A stretch of DNA of 17,362 nt from an uncultured Eubacteriales bacterium (GCA_934615635.1 CAKTTT010000030.1:1-17362), one strand, 5' to 3'; positions 7,938 through 14,906 are shown, counted from the stretch's first letter. Numbers and translations: made by a program. The notes: generated by a model not told the origin, from the letters alone.

Positions 7938-10900
7938 TCACGGAGCATCCGGCGGCTGAGAGGGCGTCGATTCCCCGGTTTCCGCGGGCGGCTCGGTGGA
8001 GGATTCGGCGGGAGGGGTGACAGGAGGAGCGGCGGAAAGGCCGGGCTGATATAGCGGCACCTCCGGCTGGGAGGATGCGGCCGATCTGGCCGCATCGGCC
8101 TCACCGGCGGAAGACGCCGTCCCTCCGGGACCCTCCGGCGCTTTTTCCGCCGGGGCTCTCTCGCCGTCTCCGGGTACGGGCGGCCGTTTCGCCCGCCGCC
8201 GGGGCAGCACGACCGACACGACAATCAGAATCGCCAGACACAGCAGGCTGATCACGATGCCCGGGACCAGGCCCCGGGGAAGGAAGCGCATCTCCACCGT
8301 ATGGGCGCCGGCATCGATGTCAAAAGCCAGCAGCGCGCCGTCGCAGACGGCGTAGGTCTCCACCGCTTTGCCGTCCACCTTCACGCTCCAGCCCGCGTCG
8401 TAGGGGATGGAGGTGAAGACGGTGCCCGCCTTGGCTGCCGTGAGGCTCCCCTCCAGAGAGGAATCGGTGAAGCGGGTAACCTGCAGCCCGTTTGCCGACA
8501 GGATCTGCATATTCTGCCGGTAGACGGCCTCGTCCAGCGTCACCACATATACGTTGCCCGAACAGGGGGAGTCCGTGGTGATGGAGGCGGTGAGGGTGGC
8601 GCCGGCGGGCAGGTTGCCGGCGCTGACGATGTAGGCCTGCCGGGGGGAGACGCTGGTACTCACACCGTTGCAGGTCACGCTCATGCTTTGGGCGGCGGTG
8701 CAGTCCAGGTAAACGAAGGTTCGCCCCCCCTGCTCCAGAGTGACGTTGAAGCGGGCGGTGCTGCTGGCCCCATTGGGATTGATATAGATCGCGCTGGAAT
8801 CCCCTTCGTTGACGCTGGCGATGGACACGCTCTCCGGCTCCACCGTCACCTGCTGGTAAACGTACAGCGGCGCGCCGTTGCCCGTCATCAGGGTATAGAG
8901 GCTGTTCTGCGCTTCAAAGGGGTTGTACCAGGCGGATCTCCAGTTCCCCACGCTGGACTGTACGGCGAAGGCAGGGGGCAGCGCGTCGGGATTGCGGTAA
9001 ATATCATAGGTATAGCCCCCCTCGGAGACGGTATCCAGCTTTTCCAGCCCCAGGCCGGCCGCCGTGTCCGTCCCGCCGTTGTTCTGCAGCACCACGTAGC
9101 GCAGCCCCATCAGCGAATCCAGGGCCGGGACGAAGTTGCGGAAGGTGTGGCTGTTGACGCCGTTGATCTCATAGCCCACATTCCCCAGGAATTTGGTGGT
9201 GGTGTAATAGTTGCTGGAGGAAAAGAGGGTGATGCCCCGGTAGCCGAACAGGGCGGTGTCCACGAAGGTGCGCCGGGGAGCGAATTCCATGCGGTAAAAG
9301 GCCCCCTCCATCTCCGCGTCCCCGATTTCCTCCGCCCGGTCCACCGCTTTCTGTATCGCCCGGGTGACGTCGTTGTCCACATAATCCGTATGAGCGGTGA
9401 AATACTCGTTGGCGTTGAGGGTGCGCAGGGTGGCGCCGCCGCCCAGGGTCATCTCCAGCACCACCGCCAGCAGGATCAGGCAGGTGGCGGGCCGGGCCAT
9501 ATGCCGCCGGCGGGAGCCCAGGAAGAGGAGCAGGGCGTACACCGCCGCCAGCAGCAAGCTGATGTAGATGGAGCTGAACCCATATACATCCTCCCCGAAC
9601 CGCTCCTCCAGCATGAGATATGCGACGATTCCCACAAAGGATCCGGTGATCTGCTTCAGCCGGATCTGGCGCAGGCGGATGAGAACCTCATAGGCGATCA
9701 GCAGCAGCACAAAACAATAGAGGAAAGAAAAGCGATAGGGCAGGTCGTTGGGGGCGTGATTGCCGTGCCACAGCAGATCGAACACGTTGATCACCAGGCT
9801 TATGCCCATCGCCGCCCACAGTGCCATGTAGGTGATCCGGCGGCGGCGGGGAATCGCCTTGAGGGTGGCGAAGATCGGCAGCAGCACCACCGCCAGCAGG
9901 CCGCAGTAGAGGTTGGGGAGGTTGCCCGAGCGGATGGTGGGGGTGGTGCCGTAGAGATGCCGCCCCAGCAGGTTGAACATATCGAAATTGGCGCTGAAAT
10001 CCGGCATCTCCGCGCCGGCGGCCGAGGTGCGCCCCAGGGCCAGGGCCACCGGAATGAGCAGGAACATGGCCATGCCGCCGCCCAGCAGGGAGCCTCCCAG
10101 GAAGCGGGCGAAGCCCCGGGCCTGGCCCTCCGCCGGCCGGCGCTTGCGCAGGGCGAAAGCGATATAGTACAGCACGAGGAAGATGCAAATCATGAAGCCG
10201 ATATAGTAATTGACGAACAGGGTATACGCCAGGGAGAGCGCATAGCCGGCTATCCGTCCGGTGCGCATCATTTTTTCAAAAAAGAGGATCACCAGGGGGA
10301 GCATCATCACCCCGTCCAGCCACATGATGTTCCAGGAGTAGGCCAGCATATACATCATCATGGAATACATCACCGCCAGCGCCGGGATGGCAGGACCCCG
10401 GCGGCGGTAGACATACTGGAGGCAGGCGGCGAAAAAGGCGGCGCAAAGGGCGTTTTTCAGCAGGGTGATGACCAGGATGCCCTCGGTGAGCAGATGCTCC
10501 GGGAAAAGGATCAGCAGCAGGTTGAAGGGGGAAGCCAGATAGTAGGCGAACAGGGGCAGAAAGCTGGTGCCCGCGCCGATTTCAAAGGAATAGAAGGGGC
10601 TGCCCCCCTGGAGCAGCATCTCCCGCAGTTTATCCAGCATCGGTGCGTACTGGTGGTGCATATCCACCGTCATCACCGAACGGTCCCCCAGAGGCCATAC
10701 CCCCAGGTAAGTGTAGGCCATGGACATGCACCAGAAGGCCAGCAGGCCGGAAATCACGGGGTAAAACCAGCGGCCGGGCCGCTTGCGGGGCTGCATCTCC
10801 GGATCCTGCAGCCGGACATACAGCCACACAAGGCCCAGCAGCGCCGTCAGGCAGGCCATGCCCCAGCCGTATACCCGCTCCTGCCACACGAAGGGCTGGG

Positions 10901-11018
10901 CGGTGTCCTTGATCAGGCTCCCCTTGAAAATGATAAACAGCCCGCCGGACAGGGGGATAAAAAGCAGGGCCAGCATTACGATTTTGGTGATCTGACCGCT
11001 GTTGAGCGTTTTCCGCAT
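7938..11018 (-). CDS. YfhO-family polytopic membrane protein (GT-C-like glycosyltransferase fold)
   Basis: A 1026-aa membrane protein of the YfhO family. In B. subtilis YfhO acts with CsbB and GtcA to glycosylate lipoteichoic acid, so surface-polymer glycosylation is a reasonable role here, but it is inferred. The N-terminal half has about 12 hydrophobic segments. The first long extracytoplasmic loop carries TVDMHHQYAPMLDKL and EIGAGTSFLPLFAYYLASPF, which match the conserved D-x-x-x-QY and SPFN regions of the family. A large extracytoplasmic domain (about residues 520-900, beta-rich) follows, then one last membrane helix (VPGIVISLLCLAILIVVSVV) and a cytoplasmic tail of about 80 residues rich in Pro, Ser and Glu. 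The start is the ATG at 11018, 7 nt after GGGAG; the ATG at 11024 is too close to that site. It appears monocistronic, with its own promoter at 11164-11192. Confidence 0.85.
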   Translation of the reverse strand: MRKTLNSGQITKIVMLALLFIPLSGGLFIIFKGSLIKDTAQPFVWQERVYGWGMACLTALLGLVWLYVRLQDPEMQPRKRPGRWFYPVISGLLAFWCMSMAYTYLGVWPLGDRSVMTVDMHHQYAPMLDKLREMLLQGGSPFYSFEIGAGTSFLPLFAYYLASPFNLLLILFPEHLLTEGILVITLLKNALCAAFFAACLQYVYRRRGPAIPALAVMYSMMMYMLAYSWNIMWLDGVMMLPLVILFFEKMMRTGRIAGYALSLAYTLFVNYYIGFMICIFLVLYYIAFALRKRRPAEGQARGFARFLGGSLLGGGMAMFLLIPVALALGRTSAAGAEMPDFSANFDMFNLLGRHLYGTTPTIRSGNLPNLYCGLLAVVLLPIFATLKAIPRRRRITYMALWAAMGISLVINVFDLLWHGNHAPNDLPYRFSFLYCFVLLLIAYEVLIRLRQIRLKQITGSFVGIVAYLMLEERFGEDVYGFSSIYISLLLAAVYALLLFLGSRRRHMARPATCLILLAVVLEMTLGGGATLRTLNANEYFTAHTDYVDNDVTRAIQKAVDRAEEIGDAEMEGAFYRMEFAPRRTFVDTALFGYRGITLFSSSNYYTTTKFLGNVGYEINGVNSHTFRNFVPALDSLMGLRYVVLQNNGGTDTAAGLGLEKLDTVSEGGYTYDIYRNPDALPPAFAVQSSVGNWRSAWYNPFEAQNSLYTLMTGNGAPLYVYQQVTVEPESVSIASVNEGDSSAIYINPNGASSTARFNVTLEQGGRTFVYLDCTAAQSMSVTCNGVSTSVSPRQAYIVSAGNLPAGATLTASITTDSPCSGNVYVVTLDEAVYRQNMQILSANGLQVTRFTDSSLEGSLTAAKAGTVFTSIPYDAGWSVKVDGKAVETYAVCDGALLAFDIDAGAHTVEMRFLPRGLVPGIVISLLCLAILIVVSVVLPRRRAKRPPVPGDGERAPAEKAPEGPGGTASSAGEADAARSAASSQPEVPLYQPGLSAAPPVTPPAESSTEPPAETGESTPSQPPDAP

Positions 11019-11055
11019 GATCATTCTCCCATCTACCGTCTATTGCGCGAATGGC

Positions 11056-11067
11056 CGGCGGCCGCCG
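11056..11067. repeat. 12-bp GC palindrome in the yfhO-like leader
   Basis: CGGCGGCCGCCG is a perfect palindrome in the leader of the yfhO-like gene, about 40 nt before the start codon. It may form part of a folded leader together with the two elements upstream. Confidence 0.45.
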
Positions 11068-11082
11068 CGTCTCTGTTCTTTC

Positions 11083-11125
11083 CGATCGTCTCCGGAGGCG
11101 GCGGAGCCGTCTCTGGAGACGATCG
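11083..11125. repeat. Long hairpin in the leader of the yfhO-like gene
   Basis: Arms of 19 nt (11083-11101 and 11107-11125) flank a 5-nt loop. The outer 11 bp, CGATCGTCTCC with GGAGACGATCG, are perfect. The inner 8 bp contain two G-U pairs if the plus strand is read as RNA, or two A-C mismatches if the minus strand is read. No U-tract follows on either side, so it is not an intrinsic terminator. It lies in the 5' untranslated region of the yfhO-like transcript. It could be an RNA control element, a protein-binding DNA site or a piece of a plus-strand RNA. Confidence 0.7.
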
Positions 11126-11134
11126 CGCCTAGAA

Positions 11135-11150
11135 GGGCCGGCGCCGGCCC
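11135..11150. repeat. 16-bp perfect palindrome near the yfhO-like transcription start
   Basis: GGGCCGGCGCCGGCCC is a perfect 16-bp palindrome, about 7 nt downstream of the predicted transcription start of the yfhO-like gene. The position fits an operator that blocks transcription, or the first stem of the folded leader. Confidence 0.55.
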
Positions 11151-11163
11151 GCATATTGCTGCT

Positions 11164-11192
11164 ATTATAGCATGTCCCGTCAGGCCGGGCAA
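11164..11192 (-). promoter_or_regulatory. Promoter of the yfhO-like gene
   Basis: Minus strand: -35 TTGCCC (11192-11187), 17-bp spacer, -10 TATAAT (11169-11164), preceded by TGC (extended -10). The predicted start is near 11157, giving a leader of about 140 nt. Confidence 0.78.
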
Positions 11193-11305
11193 CCGCATTC
11201 GGGGGATATCCGCCGGTTATTTTCCTTTTCATAGCGGACGAAGGCGCGTCTTTTGGCGGATGGACCGCGAAGGAGGTCGAAGGCCGCGCTGGGGAGCTTG
11301 GCGGC

Positions 11306-11343
11306 GGGGAGGACGATACCCGCCGGCGGCGTCCTCTCCTTTT
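11306..11343 (+). terminator. Terminator-like hairpin on the plus strand, no gene upstream
   Basis: GGGGAGGACG (11306-11315) pairs with CGTCCTCTCC (11330-11339) with one G-U pair. The 14-nt loop contains a further short GC inverted repeat, and TTTT follows at 11340-11343. The shape is that of an intrinsic terminator for plus-strand RNA, but no plus-strand gene lies upstream. It may end antisense transcription or a small RNA. Confidence 0.45.
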
Positions 11344-11466
11344 CAAAGGGTGCCGGTTTTCCTCTGCTTTGTTGCAGCCGTTCCGGGGGAAGCCTCCGCA
11401 AAGGAGAAGGGATACCGCCGGCCGCCATAGCCATCGGCTGCCGGGCAGAGGGGAAATCATCACAGA

Positions 11467-11481
11467 TTCCATTAAATGGAA
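11467..11481. repeat. 15-bp A/T-rich palindrome
   Basis: TTCCATT-A-AATGGAA is a perfect 7-bp inverted repeat around one central base. It stands out from its GC-rich surroundings and lies about 90 bp upstream of the PHP operon promoter. Length and symmetry fit a binding site for a dimeric regulator; which one is unknown. Confidence 0.4.
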
Positions 11482-11571
11482 ATTTTGTATGTATTCACCC
11501 AAGTCCGTCCTCCCGACGCGGCGCTTTTTTGTCGGCGGTCACAGGTTTTTGGCCGCAGGGGGAAAAGGGGG

Positions 11572-11600
11572 TTGTCTTTCCGGGGAGCGGGGTGTATAAT
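11572..11600 (+). promoter_or_regulatory. Promoter of the PHP-TSCPD operon
   Basis: Plus strand: -35 TTGTCT (11572-11577), 17-bp spacer, -10 TATAAT (11595-11600). The predicted start is near 11607, so the transcript has a leader of about 170 nt before the first gene. Confidence 0.75.
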
Positions 11601-11606
11601 GAGGAT

Positions 11607-11770
11607 ATATTAAAGAGATCGTTATATTCGGGGATTCCGTCCTCTCACGCGTCTTTTTAATGGGAAAGAGGGAAATCCTCTCATAGCGCCGCGCAGGCGC
11701 CAACCATCCGTTCAGCGAGGTTTCGCTTGGAAATCTCCGCTGGACGTGTTTCTTGTCTGACCATTTGGAG
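11607..11770 (+). promoter_or_regulatory. Structured leader of the PHP operon
   Basis: Three successive foldable parts lie between the promoter and the ribosome site. First, GGATT/AATCC and CCTCT/AGAGG stack with an internal loop (about 11632-11685). Second, GCGCC-GCGCA-GGCGC forms a small GC hairpin (about 11687-11702). Third, CGTTCAGCG pairs with CGCTGGACG around a large loop with an inner GCGA/TCGC option (about 11710-11748). An 8-codon open frame, MGKREILS, starts at 11669 without a clear ribosome site. I do not recognise a known riboswitch consensus (no TPP, FMN, SAM, cobalamin, c-di-GMP, purine or T-box core). It may be a new leader, or an independent small RNA. Confidence 0.45.
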
Positions 11771-11778
11771 GTGTAAAC

Positions 11779-12624
11779 GTGGCAAGCGACCTACATTGTC
11801 ACACAAAAATTTCCGACGGCTCCATGGGGATCGATGAGCTGATCGCCATTGCCAAGCGGCGGGGACTGACCGCTATCTCGGTGACGGATCACGACACCAC
11901 CGCAGCCGCCACCCGGGCCGTGGTGATCGGCCGGCGGCAGGGGGTGGACGTGATCCACGGCGTGGAGTTTTCCACCATGGATACCAAGCGGGGGAATAAG
12001 GCCCATCTGCTGTGCTATTTGTGCGATACCCCCGACCGTCTGGAAGGGATGTGCCGCCGTATCGGGGAAAGCCGCCGGAAGGCCGCCATGGGCATGGTGC
12101 GCAAGGTCATGCGGTATTACCCCATCACGCCGGAGCTGATCGTGAAATGCGCCACGGGCAGCACCAATATTTATAAGCAGCACATCATGCACGCCCTGAT
12201 GGACGCGGGGTACGCGGAGGCCATTTACGGCGAGCTGTACGACAAGCTGTTCGCCCCCGGCACCGGCGCCGCCCTCATCGAGGCGGAGTATCCCGACACC
12301 CGGGAGGTGCTGGAGCTGATCCACAGCGCCGGCGGGATAGCCGTTCTGGCGCATCCTATGGTTTATCACAACGAGGAGCTGCTGGAAGAGCTGGCGGAAA
12401 ACGGCCTGGACGGGGTGGAGGTATGGCATCCCGGTCACTCGCCGGAGGAAACCGAGCGGCTGCGCGTTTTCGCCGGCGAAAAAGGGCTGCTGGCCACCGG
12501 AGGCTCCGACTTCCACGGTATGTATACCCGCAGCGCCAGGCCGCTGGGCAGTACCGCCGCCCCGGACGAATGCTTGCAGGCGCTGCTGGCCTATAAGGAT
12601 AAACGGCGCAAGAAAAACGCATAA
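11779..12624 (+). CDS. PHP-domain phosphoesterase (RNase AM / YciV-TrpH-like)
   Basis: A 281-aa protein with a complete PHP metal-binding set: DLHCHTKISDG (His6, His8, Asp13), TDHDT (His38), GVEFS (Glu63), His76, AHPM (His192) and GGSDFHG (Asp244, His246). Relatives of this family (YciV/TrpH) remove the phosphate from 3',5'-nucleoside bisphosphates such as pAp, or trim RNA 5' ends. A similar trinuclear-metal phosphoesterase activity is likely; the exact substrate is inferred. The start is a GTG at 11779, 7 nt after GGAGG. It is the first gene of an operon with the TSCPD protein, after a long structured leader. If it acts on pAp, it would overlap in function with the NrnA-like protein of the same window. 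Confidence 0.87.
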   Translation: MASDLHCHTKISDGSMGIDELIAIAKRRGLTAISVTDHDTTAAATRAVVIGRRQGVDVIHGVEFSTMDTKRGNKAHLLCYLCDTPDRLEGMCRRIGESRRKAAMGMVRKVMRYYPITPELIVKCATGSTNIYKQHIMHALMDAGYAEAIYGELYDKLFAPGTGAALIEAEYPDTREVLELIHSAGGIAVLAHPMVYHNEELLEELAENGLDGVEVWHPGHSPEETERLRVFAGEKGLLATGGSDFHGMYTRSARPLGSTAAPDECLQALLAYKDKRRKKNA

Positions 12625-12646
12625 TAAGCTTTCGGAGGTGCCGGAA

Positions 12647-12907
12647 ATGGCCCATCAATACAAGCCCAGGGGCGTTTGCTCCCGGCGCATCGCCTTTGAT
12701 CTGACGGACGGCGTGGTGCGCAACGTGTCGTTTGAGGGCGGCTGCAGCGGCAACACCCAGGGCATCGCCCGGCTGGTGGAGGGGATGCCCGCCGAGGAGG
12801 CGATCCGGCGGCTCGCCGGCATACGCTGCGGCTTCAAGTCCACCTCCTGCCCGGATCAGTTGGCCATCGCCCTGCAAACGGCCTTGAAGGAGGAGGGCGG
12901 CCGCTGA
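12647..12907 (+). CDS. Stand-alone TSCPD-domain protein (TIGR03905-type)
   Basis: An 86-aa protein made of one TSCPD domain, named for the motif seen here at residues 66-70. The same domain is found at the C-terminus of some class II (B12-dependent) ribonucleotide reductases. Four cysteines are present (Cys11, Cys33 in GGCSGNTQG, Cys61, Cys68 in TSCPD), which fits metal or cofactor binding, but the role of the free-standing form is not known. The ATG at 12647 has GGAGG 8 nt upstream; a GTG three codons earlier overlaps that ribosome site and is rejected. It follows the PHP gene by 22 bp and is surely in its operon. Confidence 0.85.
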   Translation: MAHQYKPRGVCSRRIAFDLTDGVVRNVSFEGGCSGNTQGIARLVEGMPAEEAIRRLAGIRCGFKSTSCPDQLAIALQTALKEEGGR

Positions 12908-12958
12908 TTCCGGCCGCGGCCTCCCCTATCGACGACTTCCAGAAACGGAGGCGGTTTT

Positions 12959-13537
12959 ATGCCTTATGACGACAGCGACATGAAAATAGCCGGGGATGAT
13001 TTCGAGCCGGTGAACGAAACCGGAGAGCGGGAAAGCGTGGAGGCGACCGCGCGGCAGCTAGCCCGGGAAAAGAGCAACGGCAATCTCAGCCGCGCCCGCC
13101 GGCTGGGCGCCATTATGGCGGACGAGGTTTCCGCCATCGACGGCAAAACCGACCCGGCCAGGGAGACGGAGAAAAACCACGCCCTGCCCATGCAGCGGCG
13201 GATCCTGCTGGCCTTTGCCGTGGAGGTGGGACTGGACGCCTTCCTGCCCAATCAACTGGTGGCGCAGACCGCCCAGAACATCTTTTACAACACCCTGCTG
13301 ATCACCGCGCCCTCCATTTACGAGGATCTGCAGGAGTCCGGCGCTTTTTCCTTTTATTATCTCTGCTTCCGGGACGGACGCCAGGTGGAGCGGCGGGTGG
13401 GCGAAACCTTCGCCGCCCTTTGCGGCCGCAAGGGGGATCCGGAGTATGAACAGATGGGACGGGAATTTTACATCCGGTTCATCGGCCAGGTGAAGCATTT
13501 CGCCGACACCCTGGAATTCGTCAGGGAAGAAGGCTGA
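12959..13537 (+). CDS. Uncharacterised 192-aa protein, possibly DUF6553 family
   Basis: I do not recognise a function. The protein has no signal peptide and no membrane helix. The N-terminal 75 residues are charged and likely helical (many Glu, Arg, Lys). The C-terminal part is more conserved-looking: RRILLAFAVEVGLDAFLPNQ, then AQTAQNIFYNTL, a hydrophobic stretch SFYYLCFRD and helices to the end. The resemblance to the Clostridia-restricted DUF6553 group is from memory and not certain. The ATG at 12959 has GGAGG 7 nt upstream. It lies 51 bp after the TSCPD gene and directly before a strong terminator, so it is the last gene of that operon. Confidence 0.75.
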   Translation: MPYDDSDMKIAGDDFEPVNETGERESVEATARQLAREKSNGNLSRARRLGAIMADEVSAIDGKTDPARETEKNHALPMQRRILLAFAVEVGLDAFLPNQLVAQTAQNIFYNTLLITAPSIYEDLQESGAFSFYYLCFRDGRQVERRVGETFAALCGRKGDPEYEQMGREFYIRFIGQVKHFADTLEFVREEG

Positions 13538-13544
13538 AGCATGG

Positions 13545-13583
13545 AAGCGGCAGCGGGGCCGGAGTGCCCGGCTGCCGCTTTTG
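13545..13583 (+). terminator. Intrinsic terminator of the PHP-TSCPD operon
   Basis: AAGCGGCAGC (13545-13554) and GCTGCCGCTT (13571-13580) form a perfect 10-bp stem; GGGC/GCCC extends it inward past one G-G mismatch. TTTT (13579-13582) ends the structure. It begins 8 nt after the stop codon of the preceding gene. Confidence 0.85.
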
Positions 13584-13653
13584 CATCGGCTGCCTGCGTC
13601 CGCCCGCGAAGCCGGGATAAACGAAATCCTTCCGGTGTAAAGGAGGGGGTGGC

Positions 13654-14766
13654 ATGGCCGCTCCGCTTTATCTGCTTATCAAGCCGGTATCCGGTGAATG
13701 CGGCCTGCATTGCCGCTACTGCTTTTACCGGGACATTGCCCGCAGCCGGGAGGTCCCCAGCTACGGACAGATGACAGAGGATACGGCGCGTACCCTGATC
13801 GCCAAGGCGATGGCCTACGGCCGGTCCGCCTATGTTTTTGCCTTTCAGGGGGGAGAGCCCACCCTGCGGGGGCTGGATTTCTACCGCCGCTTCCTGGAGC
13901 TGGTGGAGCAGGCCAACACACGCCGGGTTCCGGTCTCCTATGCCATACAGACCAACGGGATGCATATGGACGCCCAGTGGGCGGCGTTTCTGGCTCAGAA
14001 TCGGTTTCTCACGGGACTGTCGGTGGACGGGACCCGGGATATTCACGATTTTTTCCGGGCAGACGGGCGGGGGCGCGGCTCCTTCTCGGCCGTGCTGCGG
14101 GCGGCCCGCCTGCTGGAGGAGGCGGGGGCCGATTATAACATCCTGACGGTGGTCACCAAACAGTTGGCGCGGCATATCCGCCAGGTGTACGCCTTTTACA
14201 AAAAACAGGGCTGGCGCTATCAGCAATATATTCCCTGCCTCGATCCCCTGGAAGCGCCCCGGGGAAGCCTGCCGTATTCCCTCACGCCGGCGCGTTACGG
14301 CGCTTTTCTAGAGGAACTGTTCGACCTGTGGTGCGCCGATCTTCTGGCCGGCGATCCGGTCTCCATCCGGTATTTCGACAACCTGGCGGATCTCTGCAGA
14401 GGCTATCCTCCGGAGAGCTGCGGGCTGAGCGGCGTATGCGCCTGCCAGCACGTGGTGGAGGCGGACGGGAGCGTTTATCCCTGCGACTTTTATGTGCTGG
14501 ATGCCTACCGCCTGGGCAATATCCTGACCGAGGATTTTCAGGAGCTGGACCAGTCTCCTCGCCTGCGGACTTTTGTGGAGGACTCCCTGCGGCGCCCGGA
14601 GGAATGCGAAAGCTGCTCCTGGCTGCCCTTTTGCGGCGGCGGATGCCGGCGGGAACGGGATCCGGTTCTGGGCAGGGCGGAATCCCCTTCCGTTTACTGC
14701 TCCGCCTACCGCCGCTTTCTCCCCTATGCCCTGCCCCGGCTGCGCCGGTTGACCCAGCGGCTGTGA
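13654..14766 (+). CDS. Anaerobic sulfatase-maturating enzyme (radical SAM/SPASM, anSME)
   Basis: This enzyme would turn a Cys or Ser of a sulfatase into the catalytic formylglycine, without oxygen, using SAM and three [4Fe-4S] clusters. The radical SAM cluster motif CxxxCxxC is Cys16-Cys20-Cys23, and GGEPT at 66-70 is the SAM-contact motif. The SPASM part has Cys256, Cys262, Cys277, Cys318, Cys321, Cys327, Cys331 and Cys349, with the candidate catalytic base Asp278. From memory, each position is exactly one higher than in the characterised 370-aa Clostridium perfringens anSME, and this protein is also 370 aa. The start ATG has AAGGAGG 7 nt upstream. I see no clear promoter between the upstream terminator and the gene. 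No sulfatase lies in the window, so its client is elsewhere. A related radical-SAM peptide maturase cannot be fully excluded. Confidence 0.88.
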   Translation: MAAPLYLLIKPVSGECGLHCRYCFYRDIARSREVPSYGQMTEDTARTLIAKAMAYGRSAYVFAFQGGEPTLRGLDFYRRFLELVEQANTRRVPVSYAIQTNGMHMDAQWAAFLAQNRFLTGLSVDGTRDIHDFFRADGRGRGSFSAVLRAARLLEEAGADYNILTVVTKQLARHIRQVYAFYKKQGWRYQQYIPCLDPLEAPRGSLPYSLTPARYGAFLEELFDLWCADLLAGDPVSIRYFDNLADLCRGYPPESCGLSGVCACQHVVEADGSVYPCDFYVLDAYRLGNILTEDFQELDQSPRLRTFVEDSLRRPEECESCSWLPFCGGGCRRERDPVLGRAESPSVYCSAYRRFLPYALPRLRRLTQRL

Positions 14767-14806
14767 TGGACAGGACGGCGGCTTCGGCCTGTCGAGGACA
14801 ACGCAC

Positions 14807-14826
14807 AGGGCGGATCGCCTTTGTTT
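14807..14826 (+). terminator. Weak terminator after the anSME gene
   Basis: AGGGCG-GAT-CGCCTT forms a 6-bp stem (one G-U pair) with a 3-nt loop, followed by TGTTTG. It lies 40 nt after the anSME stop. The U-tract is short, so this is a modest candidate. Confidence 0.4.
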
Positions 14827-14831
14827 GCCGA

Positions 14832-14860
14832 TGAAAAACGGTGTTTTTGAGGAATATAAT
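14832..14860 (+). promoter_or_regulatory. Possible promoter of the P-loop ATPase gene
   Basis: TATAAT at 14855-14860 is a perfect -10. At 17 bp spacing the -35 is TGAAAA (14832-14837), a poor match. The position, 47 bp before the gene start and at the border of the AT-rich island, fits, but AT-rich DNA gives such matches easily. Confidence 0.45.
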
Positions 14861-14906
14861 TCAAAATGTAAAGACATTGGTAAAGTGAGGATTGAATGGA
14901 GAAGGC

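Larger units (their letters stand above)
11193..11571. other. Intergenic region without a credible gene
   Basis: About 380 bp between the back-to-back promoters of the yfhO-like gene and the PHP operon. Open frames exist but lack ribosome sites and recognisable protein features. The region holds a terminator-like hairpin (11306-11343), an A/T-rich palindrome (11467-11481) and the first copy of an imperfect direct repeat (11504-11530). It could contain an unannotated small RNA or upstream control sites of the PHP operon. Confidence 0.6.

Noticed and set aside
8301..11132. 943-codon open frame antisense to the yfhO-like gene
   Set aside because: It mirrors a GC-rich gene whose composition removes stops on the other strand. 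The translation is rich in Gln, His, Gly and Ala with no domain, and the membrane protein on the minus strand is clearly real.
11253..11660. Open frames of 76-142 codons in the region before the PHP operon
   Set aside because: No spaced ribosome site, overlap of a promoter and hairpins, and low-complexity translation.
11607..11770. Known riboswitch, T-box or 6S RNA in the PHP leader
   Set aside because: I could not match any core consensus I remember; without a covariance search I do not name it.
13541..13774. 77-codon open frame after the 192-aa protein
   Set aside because: It begins inside the strong terminator and overlaps the start of the anSME gene in another frame.
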